Positions 43,593 to 52,430 of a DNA stretch of 64,000 nucleotides are shown in pieces. A program made the position numbers and the translations under genes. Under the pieces are notes generated by a model. The model searched no databases. It saw only the letters and a list, made by a program, of their open reading frames with translations, and was not told the origin of the DNA. Each line of letters begins with the position of its first letter. The first letter of the stretch is position 1. Source of the stretch: Pontibacter sp. E15-1 (GTDB lineage Bacteria > Bacteroidota > Bacteroidia > Cytophagales > Hymenobacteraceae); NCBI RefSeq assembly GCF_022601975.1, contig NZ_JAKVIR010000033.1:1-64000 (forward strand), written 5' to 3'.

Positions 43593-44305
43593 GAATTTTA
43601 TTGATTGGCTACGGTAAAATGGGTAAAACCATTGAGCAGACCGCCCTGGCGAAAGGCCACGAAATTGTTGGCCGAGTAGACCACGAAAACGCCGAGGAGT
43701 TGCGCAACTTCACTGCCGAAAACACGGATGTGGCGATTGAATTTACGCACCCTGAGTCGGCTTTTGGCAACGTGAGCTATTGCCTGGTGCATGGCATACC
43801 CGTTGTATCGGGGTCCACGGGCTGGCTGGACCGGTTTGAGGAGGCGGTTTCGCTGTGCCTGAAGCAGAACGGCGCGTTTTTCTACGCATCCAACTACAGC
43901 GTGGGCGTCAACCTGTTCTTCCATTTCAACGAGTATATCGCCACCAAAATGCAAGCCTACCCGGAATATTCCGTTCATGTAAAGGAAGTGCATCACCTGC
44001 AGAAAGTGGACAAGCCCAGCGGAACCGGTATTACGGCGGCAGAGGGGATATTGGCCAGCTACCCGAATTTGGAGGGCTGGGTGTCTGACAATCCGGAAGA
44101 AAAAACTAAATTAAACATCGTCTCGGAGCGTGCGCCGGATGTGGTGGGCACCCATATCGTGACGTACAGCTCTGAGATCGACCAGATTGAACTTGGCCAC
44201 GTGGCCCACAGCCGTGCTGGTTTTGCCGAAGGTGCCGTGATGGCCGCCGCCTGGCTCGTAGACCGCAAAGGCGTGTATGGCATGAAAGACATGCTGAACC
44301 TGTAA
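43589..44305 (+). CDS. dapB: 4-hydroxy-tetrahydrodipicolinate reductase
   Basis: A 238-residue enzyme of lysine and diaminopimelate synthesis. The NAD(P)-binding motif is LLIGYGKMGKTIE at the N-terminus; the catalytic/substrate motif VHHLQKVDKPSGTGI matches the family E(L)HHxxKxDxPSGTA signature, with the acid shifted to valine-histidine context typical of Bacteroidota. GSTGW replaces the usual GTTG loop. It reduces the dipicolinate intermediate formed by DapA. Translationally coupled to the upstream DUF5683 gene. Confidence 0.93.
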   Translation: MRILLIGYGKMGKTIEQTALAKGHEIVGRVDHENAEELRNFTAENTDVAIEFTHPESAFGNVSYCLVHGIPVVSGSTGWLDRFEEAVSLCLKQNGAFFYASNYSVGVNLFFHFNEYIATKMQAYPEYSVHVKEVHHLQKVDKPSGTGITAAEGILASYPNLEGWVSDNPEEKTKLNIVSERAPDVVGTHIVTYSSEIDQIELGHVAHSRAGFAEGAVMAAAWLVDRKGVYGMKDMLNL

Positions 44306-44322
44306 ACCCATAGCTCTTGCTG

Positions 44323-45429
44323 ATGAACGTAAAATTTTGGGAGAAAGCCCCTCAGGAAAAATCCCCAAAGAAAAAGAAAAGCTTTGCCCGGGAGTGGGGT
44401 GATGCCATCCTGTTTGCCGTGGTGGCGGCCAGCCTGATCCGTTGGGCTACCTTTGAGGCCTACACCATCCCCACCCCGTCCATGGAAAAATCACTGCTGG
44501 TGGGCGACTTCCTGTTTGTGAGCAAGCTGCACTACGGCCCCCGCACCCCCATGACGCCCTTGCAGGTTCCGCTCACGCACCAAACCATCTGGGGTACCAA
44601 CATCCCCTCCTACTCAGACGCCATACAGTTGATGCCGCACCGCCTGCCGGGCTTCTCTGAGGTGAAGCGCTTCGACGTGGTCGTGTTTAACTACCCGCCT
44701 GAGTCGCAGCACCCCGCTGACCTGCGCACCAACTACATCAAGCGGGCCATCGGCCTGCCCGGTGACTCGCTTGCGGTGAAAGACATGCAGGTATACATCA
44801 ACGGGAAGGCCATCGAAAACCCTGCGGGCATGCAGTATAAGTACCTGCTAGTGCCTAAAACGCAACTGTCTCAGAAATTTTTCCAGGACCGCAACATCAA
44901 CCTGAACGATCTTTATACCTATGACAACGGGTATGCCGTGGATGCCTCCCCGGAACTGGCGGCTGAGATGGCTAAGCTGGACTTTATGAAGGATGTGATC
45001 CTGATGAAAGATCTCCCCGGCAAAGGCGACCCACAGGTTTTCCCGCATGTGCCCAGCATGTATGACTGGAACAAGGACAACTTCGGCGCGCTATACATCC
45101 CGAAAGAAGGCGCCACGGTGGCCATCACGCCCAAAACGCTGCCTCTTTACGAAAAGGTGATTCTGGGATATGAGCACAACGACGATGCAGCCGTGCGCGA
45201 CGGAAAACTCTTTATTGATGGCAAGGAGGTGAACCAGTATACCTTCAAGCAGAACTACTACTTTATGATGGGCGACAACCGCCATAACTCGCTGGATTCC
45301 CGGTTTTGGGGCTTTGTGCCGGAAGACCATATCGTGGGCAAGGCCGTGATGATCTGGATGTCTACGAACCCGGAAGGCACCTTCCTCGACAGAATACGCT
45401 GGAGCCGAATCTTCAAGTCAATCGAATAG
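44323..45429 (+). CDS. lepB: Signal peptidase I
   Basis: A 368-residue type I leader peptidase, longer than typical enzymes because of an insertion between the catalytic boxes, as usual in Bacteroidota. One membrane segment (about residues 26-42) precedes the nucleophile Ser53 in IPTPSMEKSLLVGDFLFV. The general-base lysine is Lys140 in TNYIKRAIGLPGDSL, and box E is YFMMGDNRHNSLDSRFWG. It removes signal peptides on the periplasmic side. ATG at 44323 is preferred to a TTG two codons upstream. It is the last gene of its operon, followed by a strong terminator. Confidence 0.95.
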   Translation: MNVKFWEKAPQEKSPKKKKSFAREWGDAILFAVVAASLIRWATFEAYTIPTPSMEKSLLVGDFLFVSKLHYGPRTPMTPLQVPLTHQTIWGTNIPSYSDAIQLMPHRLPGFSEVKRFDVVVFNYPPESQHPADLRTNYIKRAIGLPGDSLAVKDMQVYINGKAIENPAGMQYKYLLVPKTQLSQKFFQDRNINLNDLYTYDNGYAVDASPELAAEMAKLDFMKDVILMKDLPGKGDPQVFPHVPSMYDWNKDNFGALYIPKEGATVAITPKTLPLYEKVILGYEHNDDAAVRDGKLFIDGKEVNQYTFKQNYYFMMGDNRHNSLDSRFWGFVPEDHIVGKAVMIWMSTNPEGTFLDRIRWSRIFKSIE

Positions 45430-45449
45430 ATCGGACCTCCATCTAGCAC

Positions 45450-45483
45450 AAGCAGCCAGCCTCCACGACTGGCTGCTTTTTTT
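45450..45483 (+). terminator. Rho-independent terminator after lepB
   Basis: Arms AAGCAGCCAG and CTGGCTGCTT with a 9-nt loop, then TTTTT; 20 nt after the lepB stop. Confidence 0.93.
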
Positions 45484-45602
45484 ATGCCCCTTCCCAGGTG
45501 CACTTGCATCCCAAAACAACCACTTTAGCACAAGTGCGTTAGGCTAAGGTAACTTCGCGGCTTCCACGCCGCCTCTAAAGCATACCCCTACCCGAAAGTC
45601 TT

Positions 45603-45953
45603 ATGGAGCACATCAGGTTATACATAGAATACACTGCCCGGGGTATAGAGGCAGTCGGGGTGCTCATCATCTCTATCGGGGCCGCCATAGCGCTTTTCAA
45701 GTTCGTTTTCCCTGGAATTCAATCAAAGGAAAGGTCATACAAACAGTTGCGGCTGGATCTAGGGAAGGCCATTTTGCTGGGGCTGGAGATTTTGGTGGCA
45801 GCCGATATCATCGCCACCGTCGTGACAGAGCCCACGCTTGATCGGGTACTGACACTGGCCCTGATCGTGCTGATCAGAACATTCCTGAGCATCTCGCTGC
45901 AGGTTGAGTTGGAAGGCAAGTTCCCGTGGCAACCCGCCAAAGACACTGAGTAG
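45603..45953 (+). CDS. DUF1622 family membrane protein
   Basis: A 116-residue protein with three hydrophobic segments (about residues 16-37, 53-70 and 78-98), matching the DUF1622 layout with YKQLRLDLGKAILLGLEILVAADIIATV as its best-conserved part. The family has no established function. It stands 182 nt upstream of the fused channel gene in the same direction, after a terminator, so the two could form a transcription unit. Inner membrane; the acidic C-terminal tail should be cytoplasmic or periplasmic depending on topology. Confidence 0.82.
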   Translation: MEHIRLYIEYTARGIEAVGVLIISIGAAIALFKFVFPGIQSKERSYKQLRLDLGKAILLGLEILVAADIIATVVTEPTLDRVLTLALIVLIRTFLSISLQVELEGKFPWQPAKDTE

Positions 45954-46134
45954 TCTGCCTCAATGCCATACCCCACAGCATATCCCTTTGACAACCAGTG
46001 TTTAAAGTAAACAATCTATATATCGATTAGCATTTTGATTGCGTAATAGTACATTAACAGCGTGTGTACTGCTGGCCAATGCATGTTCACCTGCATTCCA
46101 GAACGATTGACACGAAAGTACTAAGCCTACCCTA

Positions 46135-48255
46135 ATGCTTCGAAAGACGGTATATAAACAGGTTTTTGTAGTGCTGATAGGGCTCCTGATAGTGGGTGCC
46201 ATCCTTTACAGGCATCTATACCAAAGGGGCTTTCTGGAAGGCTACTATACTGTGGGCGTGCTCATCAATTACAACGAGCTCAAGGGGAATGACCTGGAGG
46301 TGATGCAAAACATCATTCAGAAAAGAGTTACCATTCTAAACCAACAGGGTGGAATTCTGGGGAAGGAAGTGCGTGTGAAGTACCTCGACGACGGAGGCGA
46401 CCCTGAAATTGCGAAGAAGGTAGTGGCCGAAACCATCGAGGACCCTACCCTGATCGGCTATGTGGGGAGTTGGAGCTCAACCAGGTCGAAAGCGGTGGCA
46501 GAGTTGGTGGGGCCAGCCCGCATTCCGTTTATCGGGGGGTATGCCCTGACACCCCTTTTCGAGGAGTACCCGAACATGTTCACGGCCGAAAAGGGGATTA
46601 ACGACGTTGCAGCGCGCTTTGAGAAATTCCTGGAAGACAGGTTCAGACGCACCGCCTTTATAGGTATGACAGGCGATTTATACTCCGCGGCGCTTTTGCA
46701 GAAGCTTTGTGACCAGCAACTCAAAGACACTACGGCACATGTGGTGATGGAAAAATGGCTCCCGGAAGGGCACCTCTTTGACCAAGGGGGAGTTGACTCG
46801 CTGGCGGCAACACTCATAGCCACCAAGGCAGACTTTTTGCTGCTGTCGTTCCGGAGCGGAATTACCTCGACCTTTATCCCGTTGCTCAGACAAGCCGGCG
46901 TTCAGATTCCCATTTTCACCGCGCTCGGCGACCTCGGCCAGGTGATCGGACAATCAGAGGGGAACAATCTCGGGGAGCTTTACGACCTGAACGTGATCGG
47001 TATACCTGGCACGTATAACCTGCGGCTGCAGGAGCAAATCCCATCTTTTATACAGGACGTGACCCCCGGAGAAACCCTGGAGTTCCAGTTGAGCTTCAGT
47101 GCCCGCATCGCAGACAGCATTGGGTTGCTGGCCGCCGCCGCGGCTATCGGCGAAACTGCTGACACTTCGGAGAACGCTACCAAAGAATTAATCATCAGCG
47201 GCCTGCAGAAATACGTGGGGGGAGGCCTGATTTACCGGGGCTGGTTCGACGACTGGTTTTTTAACGCAGACAGGGCCATTGCCGGAGACGTACTCCTGGC
47301 CTGGAAGCCCGCTTTGCTCACCCGGCATATACTGGCACCCGATCAGTTCATCTGGATAAACGATACGCTGCGACAGGTGCCCGTTTTTTTCACGCATATG
47401 GATATGGTGCAGTTAAACCAGGTAAATGACCCTGAAGGCAGCTTCTACGCTACGTTTTATCTGGAAATCACCTCCATAATTCCTGTTGACATTGCGCGGA
47501 TAGACTTTACGAACGCTGCCAGAAGCGAGACAAGCCACGAATACCTGCTGGATATCAAACCGATTAGCTTTAGAAAAATACCGGGCAAAAAACCGCTCTA
47601 CAACTATATGTTTCGGGTATCGGGTAAGTTCCTGTTTGAGCCGGACCTGAAAAACTATCCGTTCGACAAGCAAAAGTTCCCCATCCAGCTTCAGCCGGCC
47701 AATGCCACAAATCCTTTTTTTATCCAGCCGTCCACCACCGCCCTAAACGACTCCTTATTTGAGACAGATGGCTGGCACTACCGCAATCAGTATGTGGGGT
47801 ATGCCCACGACATCATCAGTTACTATAACTCTTTTAATGACCAGCAACGAAACCAGCCCTTTTACAAGTTCAGTTATACCTATGTCATGTCCAGGGCCAG
47901 GGTCGACTTTTTCCTGAAAGTGCTTACCCCGCTTCTGGTTATTCTGGTGGTAACCTATTTTTCGGTGTTCATCCCCTTAAGCAGGGTCGAAACGCTGGAG
48001 GCCATACAGGTCACTTCGCTACTCGCATCAATCGCCCTGTACTTTTCCGCCTACAAACCAGAGATGGAGCACGCCACAATCTCCGATAAAATCTTCATCT
48101 TCACCTACATCATGATTACCTCACTGATCGGGACTTCCATCCTACAGTTTGTTAAACGGAAAAAATACGATACCGAGAGCAAGATTGCCAAAATCTACCA
48201 GCGCTATATATACCCAGCCATAATTTTGATCATCACGCTGTTTCTTGTTCTATAA
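46135..48255 (+). CDS. Periplasmic-binding-protein domain fused to a pentameric ligand-gated ion channel
   Basis: A 706-residue protein with an unusual plan. Residues 10-27 form a membrane anchor or signal. Residues about 37-405 resemble a type 1 (Leu/Ile/Val-BP-like) periplasmic binding domain: VGVLINYNELKGNDLEVMQN, LNQQGGILGKEVRVKYLDDG, YVGSWSSTRSKAV, PFIGGYALTP. Residues about 415-585 look like the beta-rich extracellular domain of Cys-loop/Pro-loop receptors, with the signature DLKNYPFDKQKFPIQL (504-519). Four membrane helices follow: M1 592-614, M2 618-640, M3 650-673 and M4 689-706, and the short M3-M4 loop and M2 position match prokaryotic channels such as GLIC. It should open in response to a ligand of either domain. 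Channel identity is by motif and topology, not structure. Confidence 0.82.
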   Translation: MLRKTVYKQVFVVLIGLLIVGAILYRHLYQRGFLEGYYTVGVLINYNELKGNDLEVMQNIIQKRVTILNQQGGILGKEVRVKYLDDGGDPEIAKKVVAETIEDPTLIGYVGSWSSTRSKAVAELVGPARIPFIGGYALTPLFEEYPNMFTAEKGINDVAARFEKFLEDRFRRTAFIGMTGDLYSAALLQKLCDQQLKDTTAHVVMEKWLPEGHLFDQGGVDSLAATLIATKADFLLLSFRSGITSTFIPLLRQAGVQIPIFTALGDLGQVIGQSEGNNLGELYDLNVIGIPGTYNLRLQEQIPSFIQDVTPGETLEFQLSFSARIADSIGLLAAAAAIGETADTSENATKELIISGLQKYVGGGLIYRGWFDDWFFNADRAIAGDVLLAWKPALLTRHILAPDQFIWINDTLRQVPVFFTHMDMVQLNQVNDPEGSFYATFYLEITSIIPVDIARIDFTNAARSETSHEYLLDIKPISFRKIPGKKPLYNYMFRVSGKFLFEPDLKNYPFDKQKFPIQLQPANATNPFFIQPSTTALNDSLFETDGWHYRNQYVGYAHDIISYYNSFNDQQRNQPFYKFSYTYVMSRARVDFFLKVLTPLLVILVVTYFSVFIPLSRVETLEAIQVTSLLASIALYFSAYKPEMEHATISDKIFIFTYIMITSLIGTSILQFVKRKKYDTESKIAKIYQRYIYPAIILIITLFLVL

Positions 48256-48270
48256 AGTGAATAGTCGGAG

Positions 48271-48624
48271 TTAGGTCCGTGGCTTGAGAAGGCTCATGAC
48301 ATTTTCTGGTGGACGGCCCAGTATGGCTTTCGTTTCCGTCATGACGATGGGCCGCTCGATAAGCACTGGATTTTCGACCATAATCTGAACCCACTCGTCA
48401 TCGGAGCGGCTTTTGCCCTTGTGGTTATCCTTGTACAGTGGCTCGCCTTTCCGGAGCAGTTGCTCAGCCGGTATACCCAGCTTATTCAAAACATCCTTCA
48501 GATCGGCAGCGGTGGGCGGGTTTTTCAGATACTCGATCACCTCCACCTCTTGCGCGGCCTCTTTGATCAGGTCCAGTGTCTGGCGGCTTTTGCTGCAGCG
48601 CGGATTATGGTATATTTTTAACAT
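48271..48624 (-). CDS. ArsC/Spx-family arsenate reductase-like protein
   Basis: A 117-residue thioredoxin-fold protein of the ArsC/Spx/YffB family. The single active-site cysteine is Cys10 in YHNPRCSKSRQTLDLI, the conserved LRKGEPLYKD and LIERPIVMTETKAILGRPPENV segments match glutaredoxin-coupled ArsC enzymes, including the RP motif. No other arsenic genes are nearby, so general thiol chemistry is as likely as arsenate reduction. It is convergent with the channel gene (15 nt apart) and lies downstream of ung. Confidence 0.88.
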   Translation of the reverse strand: MLKIYHNPRCSKSRQTLDLIKEAAQEVEVIEYLKNPPTAADLKDVLNKLGIPAEQLLRKGEPLYKDNHKGKSRSDDEWVQIMVENPVLIERPIVMTETKAILGRPPENVMSLLKPRT

Positions 48625-48710
48625 GGTCAGTTGGGTAATTTATGAACTACCGGAAAGTATACATCCAATTGTCCTTGAATTCACGTCGGACTTACATTTT
48701 AGAAAAAAGG

Positions 48711-49373
48711 CTACCAGTCTATGGGCTGCATGCCGTGCTCCTGCAGGTATTTATTCGCCTTGCTAAAATGGTGGTTGCCGAAGAAGCCTCGGTCTGCGGC
48801 GAAAGGTGATGGATGAGCCGCACGCAGCACCAGGTGCTTGCTTTCGTCTATAAATGCGCCTTTCTTCTGGGCATATGCTCCCCACAGCATAAACACCACA
48901 TGCTCTTTCAGGTCGTTTACTTTCTGCACCACCACATCGGTAAACTCCTCCCAGCCCTTCTTTTGGTGCGAGCCAGCCGTCGCGGCCCGTACGGTGAGCG
49001 TGGCGTTCAGGAGCAGCACCCCTTGCTCTGCCCAGCGCTCCAGGTTGCCGGTGGCAGGCATGTCTTTGTCAAGGTCGTTTTTGATCTCCTTGAAGATATT
49101 GAGCAGCGAGGGAGGGATACGCACTTTTTCGCTCACCGAGAAAGCCAGGCCGTTCGCCTGGTTTGGCCCATGGTATGGGTCCTGGCCAAGAATCACCACT
49201 TTCACCTCCTCGAAAGGGCATTTCTCGAAAGCGCTGAAGATTTGGCTCCCCGGGGGATAAACTTTTTGAGAGGTGTATTCGTCTTTAACAAAAGACACAA
49301 GATTTTTGAAATAAGGTTTTTCAAATTCATCTTGCAGTACATTTTGCCAGCTTTCTTCTATCTTTACATTCAT
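48711..49373 (-). CDS. ung: Uracil-DNA glycosylase
   Basis: A 220-residue family 1 uracil-DNA glycosylase. The catalytic water-activating motif is GQDPYHGP with Asp65, the uracil-binding/leucine-insertion motif is HPSPF at 187-191, and LLNATLTV and FMLWGAYAQKKG complete the family set. It removes uracil formed by cytosine deamination or dUTP misincorporation. The start at MNVKIEESW is preferred because 14 upstream codons are not conserved in the family. Divergent from apaG across 97 nt. Confidence 0.96.
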   Translation of the reverse strand: MNVKIEESWQNVLQDEFEKPYFKNLVSFVKDEYTSQKVYPPGSQIFSAFEKCPFEEVKVVILGQDPYHGPNQANGLAFSVSEKVRIPPSLLNIFKEIKNDLDKDMPATGNLERWAEQGVLLLNATLTVRAATAGSHQKKGWEEFTDVVVQKVNDLKEHVVFMLWGAYAQKKGAFIDESKHLVLRAAHPSPFAADRGFFGNHHFSKANKYLQEHGMQPIDW

Positions 49374-49470
49374 GCTGATTTGAGCTTGCGGGTTTAGATA
49401 AGCATACAGTGCCATTGAAGGAACAAGCAGCCGCTTCTTTGGTTGCTAAGTATACAAAAAACTCTGGAAC

Positions 49471-49857
49471 ATGGATACAAAAACAACTGAAGGTGTAAAA
49501 GTAACAGTTACGGCCAATTACCTTCCCGACTATTCCAGCCCAGTGCAGCAGCATTTCGTTTTTGCTTATAAGATCAGGATCGACAACCACAGCGAGTTTA
49601 CCGTGAAGCTGCTGCGCCGCCACTGGCATATACACGATGCGACAGGCGTTGTGCGCGAAGTGGAGGGCGAAGGCGTGGTGGGCCAGCAACCCGTGCTGGA
49701 GCCCGGCGAAATGCACGAGTATGTGTCGGGGTGCAACCTCAAAACAGGCATCGGCAAGATGCGTGGCACCTACCTGATGGAGCGCATTATCGATGGCCGC
49801 CAATTTTACGTGACGATCCCTGAGTTTACCCTGGTGGTGCCTTACAAACTCAACTAA
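49471..49857 (+). CDS. apaG: ApaG domain protein
   Basis: A 128-residue protein consisting of one ApaG (DUF525) Ig-like domain: YLPDYSSPVQQHFVFAYKIRIDN, LRRHWHIHDATG, VVGQQPVLEPGEMHEYVSGCNL and GTYLME. ApaG has been linked in enterobacteria to cobalt/magnesium homeostasis and the fold also occurs in eukaryotic F-box proteins; its biochemical role is unsettled. Full family length. Cytoplasmic, followed closely by a methyltransferase gene. Confidence 0.92.
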   Translation: MDTKTTEGVKVTVTANYLPDYSSPVQQHFVFAYKIRIDNHSEFTVKLLRRHWHIHDATGVVREVEGEGVVGQQPVLEPGEMHEYVSGCNLKTGIGKMRGTYLMERIIDGRQFYVTIPEFTLVVPYKLN

Positions 49858-49926
49858 ACCCTGCAGGACTTGCCCCAACCGGGGACTTATGCCTCGTCCT
49901 GCGCTCATAAGCCTAACCGCATACCT

Positions 49927-50712
49927 GTGTCCCCTTTCCGACTAGCCGCTGACTACCTGCTTTACCGGGCGCGGGCGTTTAAACTGCACGGCGTTCATTC
50001 TCCTTTTATCTTTAGCCTATACCACCATGTGCTGCGGCACACCGGCTATTTTCCTGCGTACAGCCGGGTAGAGACGCTGCGAAACAGACTCCTGAAAGAG
50101 AAGCGCACGTTGCAGGTGACCGATTTAGGGGCTGGCTCTAAAAACATTAACTTTCGGAAGCGCCGAATTAAGGACATTGCCCGGACCTCGGCCAAACCCA
50201 TGAAATACGGACAGTTGCTCTTCCGGCTGGTTAACCACTTTCAGCCGGAAACGATCTTTGAACTGGGCACTTCGCTGGGCATTACAACTGCATACCTGGG
50301 AGAGGCGCGGCGGCAGGCCGCAACGTATACCTTCGAGGGCTGCCCCAACATTGCGGGAGTGGCCCGGCAAAACTTTAAGGCCCTTGGCCTGAAGCACATC
50401 ACCTTAATAGAAGGCAACCTGGACGATACCCTGGAAAAGCAACTGCAGCAAACAGCCAGATTGGATTTTGTTTTCTTCGATGGCAATCATCGCTACGCGC
50501 CTACCATGCGTTACTTCAAAAGCTGCCTGACCAGGCACCACGAGCACAGTGTGTTCGTATTGGACGATATTTACTGGTCGGCAGAGATGAAGCGGGCCTG
50601 GAAAGAGATTAAACAGCACCCGCAGGTGATGCAGACAGTAGACCTGTTTTTTGTCGGGCTGGTTTTCTTCCGATCCTCGCAGCCCAAGGAACATTTTACA
50701 CTGAGTTTTTAA
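49927..50712 (+). CDS. Class I SAM-dependent methyltransferase
   Basis: About 261 residues. The SAM-binding motif is TIFELGTSLGITTAYLGEA, followed by AATYTFEGCPNIAGVARQNF (post-motif acid region) and LDFVFFDGNHRYAPTMRYF, the latter resembling O-methyltransferase family 3/24. The N-terminus RAFKLHGVHSPFIFSLY is typical for Bacteroidota members. The start is uncertain: the frame opens with TTG at 49870, but the GTG at 49927 begins the conserved part and is used here. Substrate unknown. It follows apaG by about 70 nt and ends at a strong terminator. Confidence 0.82.
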   Translation: MSPFRLAADYLLYRARAFKLHGVHSPFIFSLYHHVLRHTGYFPAYSRVETLRNRLLKEKRTLQVTDLGAGSKNINFRKRRIKDIARTSAKPMKYGQLLFRLVNHFQPETIFELGTSLGITTAYLGEARRQAATYTFEGCPNIAGVARQNFKALGLKHITLIEGNLDDTLEKQLQQTARLDFVFFDGNHRYAPTMRYFKSCLTRHHEHSVFVLDDIYWSAEMKRAWKEIKQHPQVMQTVDLFFVGLVFFRSSQPKEHFTLSF

Positions 50713-50716
50713 TCAG

Positions 50717-50761
50717 AACAGCTCGGGTGAGGCATGAAAATCATACCTCGCCCGAGCTGTT
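50717..50761. terminator. Bidirectional terminator between methyltransferase and kdsA genes
   Basis: Arms AACAGCTCGGG and CCCGAGCTGTT (50717-50727, 50751-50761) pair perfectly, with extra GAGG/CCTC-type pairing inside, then AGTTTTTT. Confidence 0.9.
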
Positions 50762-50779
50762 AGTTTTTTAACGATCCGT

Positions 50780-51589
50780 TTAGCGAATGGCCTGCCGGAT
50801 GCGGATCAGTTTGGTGAGCAGTTCCTCCAGCTGATCTAAGGGCAGCATGTTGGCGCCGTCTGACTTGGCAACACTGGGCTTCGGGTGCGTTTCGATGAAC
50901 AGGCCGTCTGCGCCCACAGCGATGGCTGCTTTGGCGATCGTTTCGATCAGCGCCGGTTTGCCTCCTGTTACGCCAGAGCTTTGGTTGGGCTGCTGCAACG
51001 AGTGCGTCACGTCCATTACCACCGGAGCGCCGATGCTTTGCATTTCCGGCAGGTTCCGGAAGTCAACCACCAGATCGGAATAGCCGAAGGAATTGCCCCG
51101 GTCGGTGAGGATCACTTTCTGATTTCCGGAATCGTGGATCTTCTCCACGGCAAAGCGCATGGCCGCCCCCGACAGAAACTGCCCTTTCTTGATGTTCACT
51201 ACCTTGCCTGTCTCCGCCGCCGCAATCAGAAGGTCGGTTTGGCGGCACAGAAAGGCTGGTATCTGCAGCACGTCCACATACGCGGCCGCCATGGCAGCCT
51301 CAGCCGTCTCGTGGATATCCGTGACGGTGGGCACGTCAAATTCCTGGCCTACCTTCTGCAGGATTTTTAGCGCCTTTTCGTCGCCGATGCCGGTGAAGGA
51401 GTCGAGGCGCGAGCGGTTCGCCTTGCGGTATGATCCCTTGAAAATCAAAGGCACCTGCAGTTTGTCAGTCAGTTCTTTCAGGCGGGCCGCAATTTGCATG
51501 GCCATCTCCTCCCCCTCTATGGCGCACGGACCGGCCATCAGAAAGAAATTGCCGCTATCGGTATGTTTCAGTTTCGGAATATCAAACAT
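50780..51589 (-). CDS. kdsA: 3-deoxy-8-phosphooctulonate synthase
   Basis: A 269-residue KDO-8-phosphate synthase, which condenses phosphoenolpyruvate with arabinose 5-phosphate for lipopolysaccharide inner core. Family blocks are MAGPCAIEGEEMA, FKGSYRKANRSRLDSFTGIG, TDIHETAEAA, CRQTDLLIAAAETGKVVNIKKGQFL and DVTHSLQQPNQSSGVTGG. The CAIEGE-type cysteine/metal positions suggest the metal-dependent class, but this is not settled from sequence alone. Its presence fits a Gram-negative envelope. Single-gene unit. Confidence 0.95.
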   Translation of the reverse strand: MFDIPKLKHTDSGNFFLMAGPCAIEGEEMAMQIAARLKELTDKLQVPLIFKGSYRKANRSRLDSFTGIGDEKALKILQKVGQEFDVPTVTDIHETAEAAMAAAYVDVLQIPAFLCRQTDLLIAAAETGKVVNIKKGQFLSGAAMRFAVEKIHDSGNQKVILTDRGNSFGYSDLVVDFRNLPEMQSIGAPVVMDVTHSLQQPNQSSGVTGGKPALIETIAKAAIAVGADGLFIETHPKPSVAKSDGANMLPLDQLEELLTKLIRIRQAIR

Positions 51590-51727
51590 GAGCTTTTTTG
51601 TTATCAGTTTCTATAAGGTAGCGTAAAGGTACGACTTCAATCACGAATTAAGAATTCAGAAAGAAAGGGTATAACGTTTCAAAAAGAACGCGCTCCCGAT
51701 GCCGGTTCATTAGGTATAAACGCAGCA

Positions 51728-52315
51728 CTACTTTTTCTGGAGAAGCATGAAGAGCTCCCTTCCCTGCCGGGCGGGCAATGAATTGGTAGCAGTTTCGAAA
51801 TGGATAAAATCAAAAAAAGGTTCGAAATAGCCTATATACTCCTCGCGAGTGCCGCCAAAGGGCGGACCGGCCTGGGCAAACGTCGTGTTGAACAGCAGAC
51901 CAACTAACTTACCGCCCGGCTGCAGCAGGTTGGCGCACTGCCGGGCATATCGTGGCCGCAACGTCGGGTCGAGGGCGCAGAAGAAAGTTTGCTCCACGAG
52001 CAGGTCATACCCTCCCTCCAGCGAAAAAAAATCCTGTTGCAGCAACTGCTCCTTCGGGAAATCAGGTACGCGCGCGGAAAATTGCCGCAGCGGGGCCTCT
52101 GCTACATCGGCCACGTATACCTGCCCAAAGCCTTGTCTGTAAAGGTATTCGGCCTCATAAGCGTTGCCGCACCCCGGGATGAGGATGCGCAGCTGCTTTT
52201 CCCGGAGCTGGTCAAAATAGTGTTTGAGAGGCGGTGTAACGTCTCCGGCATCCCATCCCGTCTGGCCGCTCAGGTAGCGCGCCTCCCAGTAAGCGGCATC
52301 AAATTGTTCTCCCAT
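51728..52315 (-). CDS. Thiopurine S-methyltransferase-like SAM methyltransferase
   Basis: About 195 residues, beginning MGEQFDAAYWEARYLSGQTGWDAGDVTPPL, the characteristic opening of TPMT-family methyltransferases. The SAM motif is RILIPGCGNAYEAEYL, followed by VYVADVAEAPL and LVEQTFFCALDP. Bacterial members methylate selenium, tellurium or thiol compounds, or remain uncharacterised. The start was set at this ATG because the upstream 34 codons read through the promoter of the divergent gene. Cytoplasmic. Confidence 0.87.
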   Translation of the reverse strand: MGEQFDAAYWEARYLSGQTGWDAGDVTPPLKHYFDQLREKQLRILIPGCGNAYEAEYLYRQGFGQVYVADVAEAPLRQFSARVPDFPKEQLLQQDFFSLEGGYDLLVEQTFFCALDPTLRPRYARQCANLLQPGGKLVGLLFNTTFAQAGPPFGGTREEYIGYFEPFFDFIHFETATNSLPARQGRELFMLLQKK

Positions 52316-52430
52316 CCTTTTAGTTTCCTTCTGCAAAAGCTTTATATTTGATACTTGCGCGCACGGCCGTATTGCCGGATTGGTGCGGCTATACCCTAAA
52401 ATTAACGGATTAAACAACTAAACCATACCT

